From Glandiceps talaboti (taxonomy: Eukaryota; Hemichordata; Enteropneusta; Spengelidae): 13,500 nt of DNA. Positions 10,259 through 13,500 of the stretch are shown here, piece by piece; the first letter of the stretch is position 1, and the number at the start of each line of letters is the position of its first letter. The notes beneath the pieces were generated by a model. That model did no database searches and had not been told where the DNA came from. It saw only the letters and a program-made list of their open reading frames with translations. The stretch spans positions 23,665,949-23,679,448 of the forward strand of contig NC_135553.1 of the NCBI RefSeq assembly GCF_964340395.1. Direction: 5' to 3'. The translations under genes and the position numbers were made by a program.

Positions 10259-13145
10259 CTGTGAAAGGAATGACAGTTTATAAATCACAACATCATGTGT
10301 AAAAATATATCCTTCATTGATAGAATTACTCTATACATATCAATCCTTATCATTTCCCGTACATTTCGTTATACCACTGTGGAGGGATGACGGATAACAC
10401 GTGAGTTTAAATATATCCTTTGTTCATTGATACAGCCAAGGAAGCTGTTTGTAATTACTGGCATTTGCAGGTAATAAAGAGTCCAATGCAGGTGAATTTC
10501 TGTAAATACCTGCATTCAGCAGGTGACATTTTACATTTACAGGCATTTGAAAGGTGAAATTTCAACATTAGCTGTATTTGACAGACAAATTTTGAAACCC
10601 ACCTGTATATTGACTATTTCCATGATAACAGGGTATCTTTTTATTTGCATTAATATAAACATTGTCATTCAACAACGCTGATGATTATTTTTATTCAACA
10701 GATAAACATGGCATTGTTGATAAAGAATTAAAGTTTGATATACATTATTTTGCTTTGCTCTTAAGTTTTAAATTTGATTCTAAAAACTCTTGCTCATAGG
10801 CTGTGATAGAATTACTCCATATATTATATGGATATATATCTTTCCTTGTCTTTTCCTATACATGTATGTAGTGTAGTATCACTGTGGAGGGATAAAAGAT
10901 GATACAGGTGTTACATAATCTTTATTGATAGGATTAATCTCTACATATATTTCTTTGCCTTTTACATCTATAATGTAGTACCGCTGTGGATGGATGACAG
11001 TTTATATGATTTTAAGTGGCCATATGGATGAAGATTGGGTATTTATTTTGGATATTTAATTTACAATGCACTTTTATCATAGCTTCCCACTTGACAAATC
11101 AATGAAACAACATTGACCAAGGTTGTGTTTGTAACTTAAGGCACTGCAAAAAACTAAAAAATGTGTAAATTGTTTGTACAATAACAAAGATTTTACATAT
11201 TTATTAATATTTTGCAATTTATTGAGTTACAAACAAGGACTTGGCCGTTGATTCACATCGGTTTTTCAAGTAGGAAGCCATGATAAAAGTGTTTTATAAA
11301 TTAAATATCCAAAATAAATATACAATCCTCATCTACATGGCCACTTTCAATAAAAGTATATCCTTTATTGATGAGACAGAGCTTCTAAATGTGTTTTACA
11401 CAGTGATGACCATACAGGGGAGCTAACCTTCTTTTCCTCTGTGCTGAGGTCACTCCACATTTTAGCTAATTCTTTGGTCATGTCAAGGTGACTGAAGTCG
11501 TCCTTGGCATCCCGATTTGACTCCCCCTGTAGTTTGGGACGCTCCTGCTGACAGAACATGAAGAAGGCATTGGCAGGCTTCTTTGGTGCATTGGGATCTA
11601 CACACGGATAAGGTTGGTCCACAGCAACAACCACGGGAGAACACAGACACCAAAAACAAACACACAAAGTAAATAAAAATAAAACACAGAAAACAATGGT
11701 AAAAGAAATGAGGAACAAAACAGAGGTATTCAACACACAAAAAAATAATTTGGTTTTGAACATAAATAAAAATTGCTTATGTTGTACAAGCTAATCAAAG
11801 TTTAAAGCAGTTTATGCTAAAATTGCTATTACATGCACAACATATACAAAATTGTAACCATAAAGTGTACATTCTGGATAGATAAATAGCTTTAGTATCC
11901 AGGAAAAACTACTTAAAATCTTCTGATTCCCTCTGCCTCTCTTCACAATGCTTTTCATGATAATATCTATAATGGAATATAGTTTTGTGTACAAAACGAA
12001 ACAAATTCTCGATCACATACGACGAGTGACACATGTAAAGAAATCTATTATGTACAATAGATCTGTTGCCGGTTCCGAGATACACTGCATGTCTCCCCAT
12101 ACAATGTCATGTACTCTGCGCATGCAGGGGGGGGGGGGGGGGGTTTGCAGATGCTACTCAGGGGGACAGTTATCAGCTCACTGTACTCGGGGTTTACCAG
12201 TAAAATCCTTCTCCATCACTGATGGCATTTGATGGTCTTTCTTCTATATTAAAAATCACACAATTAAAGAGGTCAACGTGTTCTTCCATCATTTTATGAG
12301 GATAGCGTTATTTCAAATGTAATTATTTATGCCTTATTTACCCTTTTCTCTTTCTGACTTCCCATGTCGTTTTTTCTTCCCACTGCCACCAGGTGACATG
12401 AACAATTGTGTGAACTGCTGTTGTGATGCCCTTGGCTGGGGCATCTGCATCTGGGGTAGTCCACTTTGGTTAAAAGGTAGGTCAGAGTTAATTCCCATCA
12501 TGCCTTTTGGCGGTGCTACTGTTGAAGAATAGCTTGGTGGTAGACCCACTGAATTCATGTCTGGCGCATCCTAATTTTTGGTAGAAAAAACAGAAAAATA
12601 TGAATAATCAACTATAATTCTAGCAAGAAAAATAGAAATGTGACATAATAACTCTGTGCTGAACCTTACATGATACTTGATATTAATATATGCTAGTCTT
12701 TAAAGCCCTACATGTATGTTTGCATCCCATATTTATTCTCACATATTACTCTCAGTAACACCATAAGTTGAGGATTGGATACCAGTAAAATCATCTTTTT
12801 ATACTGGACCAACTTTTTTCTTTCTCTGCCAAAAGTTTCATTCTAAGCCAGCATGTATGTTCAAACAGTTTCACTCACTGTGTCAAATGAAATTGATGAA
12901 ATTAAATTTTGTTAAGAATCCAGTACGTACCTTTAAACTCAAACTAGGCAGTTGAAGTTGAGAAAAGGAGAGTGAATTTGTTGATCGATGGTTGTGCAAG
13001 GGGATAAATTGTCTTTCACTCTCATCAAAATGAATGAGATGGAATGAATTTGTCTATACATGCCTCTCTACTCACCTCTAAGGTTTCTGTTAGTGGTATA
13101 CTGTGATAATTGTCACCATACTCGTCTAGTTTGGTTTTCAGTAAC
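9869..13145 (-). CDS. HMG-box nuclear protein, NHP10-like; four 3' exons of a gene whose 5' end lies outside the window
   Basis: Four exons (13145-13076, 12570-12342, 11597-11428, 10258-9869) join in phase through GT-AG introns into 285 codons plus TAA. Numbering starts at the first whole codon. Residues 1-23 are acidic and polar; 24-87 are rich in Pro, Gln, Met and Ser; KKKRHGK at 88-94 resembles a nuclear localisation signal; 100-176 form one HMG box. The box opens DPNAPKKPANAFFMFC, has Trp147 in helix II, and ends in a helix III rich in Lys, Glu and Tyr. About eight extra residues around 127-134 separate helix I from helix II compared with HMGB-type boxes. The tail is charged, then Pro/Leu-rich, with two psi-K-x-E sites possibly for SUMO (Lys200, Lys209). 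HMG boxes bend DNA in the nucleus. The helix III style recalls NHP10, a subunit of the INO80 remodeller in fungi, but that link is inference. It does not look like SOX, TOX or SMARCE1. Confidence 0.85.
10305..10432 (-). pseudogene. Decayed copy D of the HMG-box helix III exon
   Basis: On the minus strand a CATCCCTCCACAG acceptor (AG at 10378-10377) is followed by TGGTATAACGAAATGTACGG, matching the start of the true last exon. Its frame reads WYNEMYGK and then TGA. The shared unit goes on with GATAGAGTAATTCTATCAATG-type sequence (minus strand, about 10333-10313) that recurs next to the other copies. The copy starts 118 bp upstream of the true exon start. It cannot extend the HMG box, so it is a relic. 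Confidence 0.65.
10433..10803. mobile_element. 371-bp non-autonomous insertion with TGATA target duplication
   Basis: The element begins CAGCC and ends GGCTG, a 5-bp perfect terminal inverted repeat with weaker similarity further in. It is flanked on both sides by TGATA (10428-10432 and 10804-10808). The neighbouring tandem unit at 10313-10330 shows the uninterrupted site (CATTGATAGAATTACT), which supports a real insertion with 5-bp duplication. It has no coding capacity. Its first half holds four to five degenerate copies of a roughly 32-bp unit containing GCAGGTGAAATTT-like and TGTAAATACCTGCATT-like words. The superfamily is not identified. Confidence 0.65.
10445..10612. repeat. Degenerate tandem repeat, about 32-bp unit, inside the 371-bp element
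   Basis: Successive units start near 10485, 10518, 10550 and 10581, with a partial one before them. Shared words are GCAGGTGA(A/C)ATTT and (T)GTAAAT...CTGCATTT. Such subterminal repeats are common in short DNA transposons, where the transposase binds (family knowledge). Confidence 0.5.
10804..10918 (-). pseudogene. Decayed copy C of the HMG-box helix III exon
   Basis: A CCCTCCACAG acceptor (AG at 10883-10882) leads into TGATACTACACTA, then, after an extra CATAC, ATGTATAGGAAAAGACAAGG. Except for the insert and a few substitutions, this follows the true exon base for base through GACAAGGAAAG. It is the clearest evidence that the array came from the coding exon. The first codon is TGA, so the copy is non-coding if spliced in phase 0. 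Confidence 0.75.
10919..11013 (-). pseudogene. Copy B of the HMG-box helix III exon, still open in frame
   Basis: The acceptor CATCCATCCACAG (AG at 10985-10984) is followed by CGGTACTACATTATAGATG. In the phase left by the upstream exon it reads RYYIIDVKGKEIY against the true RYYTMYEKDKERY, eight of thirteen identical. The frame stays open for 34 codons to TGA at 10881-10879, the first codon of copy C. The preceding intron sequence also matches that before the true exon (AAACTGTCAT). It may be a relic, or an alternative terminal exon giving a shortened protein. Confidence 0.6.
11014..11346. mobile_element. 333-bp inverted-repeat (MITE-like) element
   Basis: The arms at about 11014-11136 and 11225-11346 are inverted copies, roughly 85% identical by eye. 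They start AAGTGGCCAT and end ATGGCCACTT, and share GGATATTTAATTTA and CACTTTTATCAT. The 88-bp middle is itself partly self-complementary (TGTGTAAATTGTTTGT against ACAAAGATTTTACA), so the whole element can fold into one hairpin. It has no open frame. It splits exon-copy unit B: the unit's left part ends at 11013 and the rest (TATATCCTTTATTGATGA) resumes just after 11346. No clear target duplication was found. Confidence 0.7.
11347..11378. repeat. Remnant of tandem unit B beyond the inverted-repeat element
   Basis: The plus strand reads AAAAGTATATCCTTTATTGATGA here, matching AAATATATCCTTCATTGATAGA at 10302-10323. It is the end of the unit that was split by the 333-bp element, and it shows the tandem array once ran to within about 50 bp of the upstream exon. 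Confidence 0.5.
11428..11597 (-). CDS. HMG-box gene, third visible exon (helices I and II)
   Basis: The acceptor is CCGTGTGTAG (AG at 11599-11598) and the donor is AAG|GTTAGC (GT at 11427-11426), a weaker donor than the others. The exon encodes residues 100-156, from DPNAPKKP to STEEKK, covering the N-terminal strand, helix I, helix II and the turn into helix III. It enters in phase 1 and exits in phase 0. The open frame continues upstream of the acceptor for about 55 codons of hydrophobic, low-similarity translation; that part is intron, because the HMG match starts exactly at the acceptor. Confidence 0.92.
11598..12341 (-). other. Intron between second and third visible exons
   Basis: This is 744 bp with no gene seen. 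It contains a run of 17 G at 12127-12143 and otherwise mixed, AT-rich sequence. Short open frames on both strands here are low-complexity or cross the G run, and none resembles a known protein. Confidence 0.75.
12127..12143 (+). repeat. Poly-G tract
   Basis: Seventeen consecutive G. Its length is likely uncertain in the assembly. Confidence 0.95.
12342..12570 (-). CDS. HMG-box gene, second visible exon (Pro/Gln/Met-rich linker and basic patch)
   Basis: The acceptor is TTTTTTCTACC...TTAG (AG at 12572-12571) and the donor is AAGG|GTAAAT (GT at 12341-12340). The 229-nt exon enters in phase 0 with DAPDMNSVGL and leaves in phase 1, so its last G combines with AT of the next exon to make the Asp codon that opens the HMG box. 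The composition (many Pro, Gln, Met, Ser) suggests a disordered linker, followed by GKKKRHGKSEREK as a basic lead-in to the box. Without splicing, the frame would reach a stop two codons after the donor. Confidence 0.85.
12571..13075 (-). other. Intron between first and second visible exons
   Basis: A 505-bp AT-rich intron with matching phase 0 at both ends. I see no repeat, hairpin or further exon in it. Confidence 0.65.
13076..13145 (-). CDS. HMG-box gene, first visible exon
   Basis: The acceptor is a pyrimidine-rich stretch ending in ACTAG (AG at 13147-13146), and the donor is a strong GAG|GTGAGT (GT at 13075-13074). The exon is 70 nt. It begins with the last base of a split codon, then gives 23 residues starting LLKTKLDEYG and ending LTETLE, and stops in phase 0. 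An in-frame TAG lies just upstream at about 13168, so the frame cannot extend through the acceptor and at least one more upstream exon is needed. The coding call rests on splice signals and on phase agreement with the next exon; the peptide itself is not recognised. Confidence 0.68.
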
Positions 13146-13174
13146 CTAGTTGTGATCAAGGAGTAAGAAGACTA

Positions 13175-13362
13175 TGACAGAATCCAATGGTGTGTGAGTG
13201 CAAGTGTGGCCCCCTCCGGGTATTTGCACGAGTGCTTGCAGTGTTCTCTGCATCCTACTTCCATGAGCATAGCGATTGAAAGTGCAGCAGAAAACACTGC
13301 AAGCACAAGTACAAATACCACTGAGTACCCACACTGGTACTCACATGACATGGGGTTCTGTT
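13175..13362. repeat. Hairpin element in the upstream intron of the HMG-box gene
   Basis: Imperfect inverted arms at about 13175-13252 and 13283-13362 enclose a 30-bp loop. The inner halves match closely: GTGCTTGCAGTGTT against AACACTGCAAGCAC, and GGTATTTG against CAAATACC. The outer halves (ACAGAA...GTGAGT against its inverse) are more diverged, with a small length difference. This could be a MITE, or a long hairpin of the miRNA-precursor kind; the arms are longer than a typical animal miRNA. Its left edge is about 30 bp upstream of an exon acceptor. Confidence 0.7.
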
Positions 13363-13500
13363 ATTTACATGTTTATCTGAAATGACAAGTTTCCATAAAA
13401 TCATGCAATGCGATCACACGATTTCGTGTATAGTGAACAATCGCATCTTCATTTGCATATCTGCTTGCAGGGAATCCCTGATGCAATAATGTTTACAGTA
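13363..13500. other. Right edge: intron or upstream sequence, nothing recognised
   Basis: This would lie upstream of the first visible HMG-box exon. I see no exon with clear splice signals, so the 5' part of the gene is further right. Confidence 0.5.

Larger units (their letters stand above)
10259..11427 (-). other. Intron inside HMG-box helix III, packed with repeats
   Basis: This 1,169-bp intron splits the HMG box between STEEKK and RYYTMY. Nearly all of it can be explained. From the last exon upstream: decayed exon copy D (about 10300-10432), a 371-bp insertion (10433-10803), exon copies C and B (10804-11013), a 333-bp inverted-repeat element (11014-11346), and a remnant of the same tandem unit (11347 to about 11378), followed by about 50 bp up to the donor. 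Confidence 0.8.

Noticed and set aside
10052-10264. 70-codon plus-strand frame
   Set aside because: It is antisense to the last HMG-box exon; its Phe-rich translation mirrors a Lys/Glu-rich coding sequence.
11600-11763. Upstream extension of the HMG-box exon frame giving a hydrophobic, signal-like N-terminus
   Set aside because: A good acceptor sits at 11599-11598 exactly where HMG similarity begins, and phase matches the upstream exon. The hydrophobic run is the T-rich intron end read in frame.
11948-12232. 94-codon plus-strand frame
   Set aside because: It crosses a 17-G run and lies in an intron of the HMG-box gene; its translation resembles nothing known.
13146-13385. Frames of 62 and 63 codons on both strands
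   Set aside because: They lie within the arms of the hairpin element and are explained by it.

Overview
The window looks like genomic DNA from an invertebrate animal. It is AT-rich and full of microsatellites and short inverted-repeat elements. It holds one intron-free rhodopsin-class receptor gene, and a second gene split into short exons by GT-AG introns. No operons, ribosome-binding sites or bacterial gene packing are visible. The species cannot be named from the sequence; a marine deuterostome or lophotrochozoan would fit (inference).

Layout. Positions 1-3595 are non-coding: a hexanucleotide repeat, two very long (TA)n tracts, a perfect 72-bp-arm palindrome between them (712-875), and unremarkable AT-rich DNA. 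Positions 3596-4609 (minus) encode a complete class A GPCR with an NRY motif in place of DRY. From 4610 to 9868 I recognise no gene. That stretch has (TA)n, (TG)n and (CA)n microsatellites, poly-G and poly-C tracts, fragments of a dispersed repeat (about 4680-4850 and 5720-5920), a near-perfect palindrome at 8454-8549, and an older hairpin element at about 9084-9305.

From 13145 down to 9869 (minus) lies the 3' part of an HMG-box gene. Four exons join in phase into 285 codons of open frame plus a stop. The product has a basic nuclear-localisation-like patch, one HMG box and a charged C-terminal tail. Upstream exons and the promoter lie beyond the right edge. The third intron interrupts helix III of the HMG box and is the most unusual part of the window. 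It carries about three decayed tandem copies of the start of the last exon, each with its acceptor site, broken up by at least two insertions. One is a 371-bp element with a 5-bp TGATA target duplication; the other is a 333-bp inverted-repeat element. A further hairpin element sits about 30 bp upstream of the acceptor of the first visible exon.

The two genes are on the same strand about 5.3 kb apart, and nothing in the sequence links them functionally. The strongest second-look items are the duplicated HMG-box exon copies, one of which still reads in frame, and the unusual number of hairpin-forming inverted repeats (five with arms over 40 bp in 13.5 kb).
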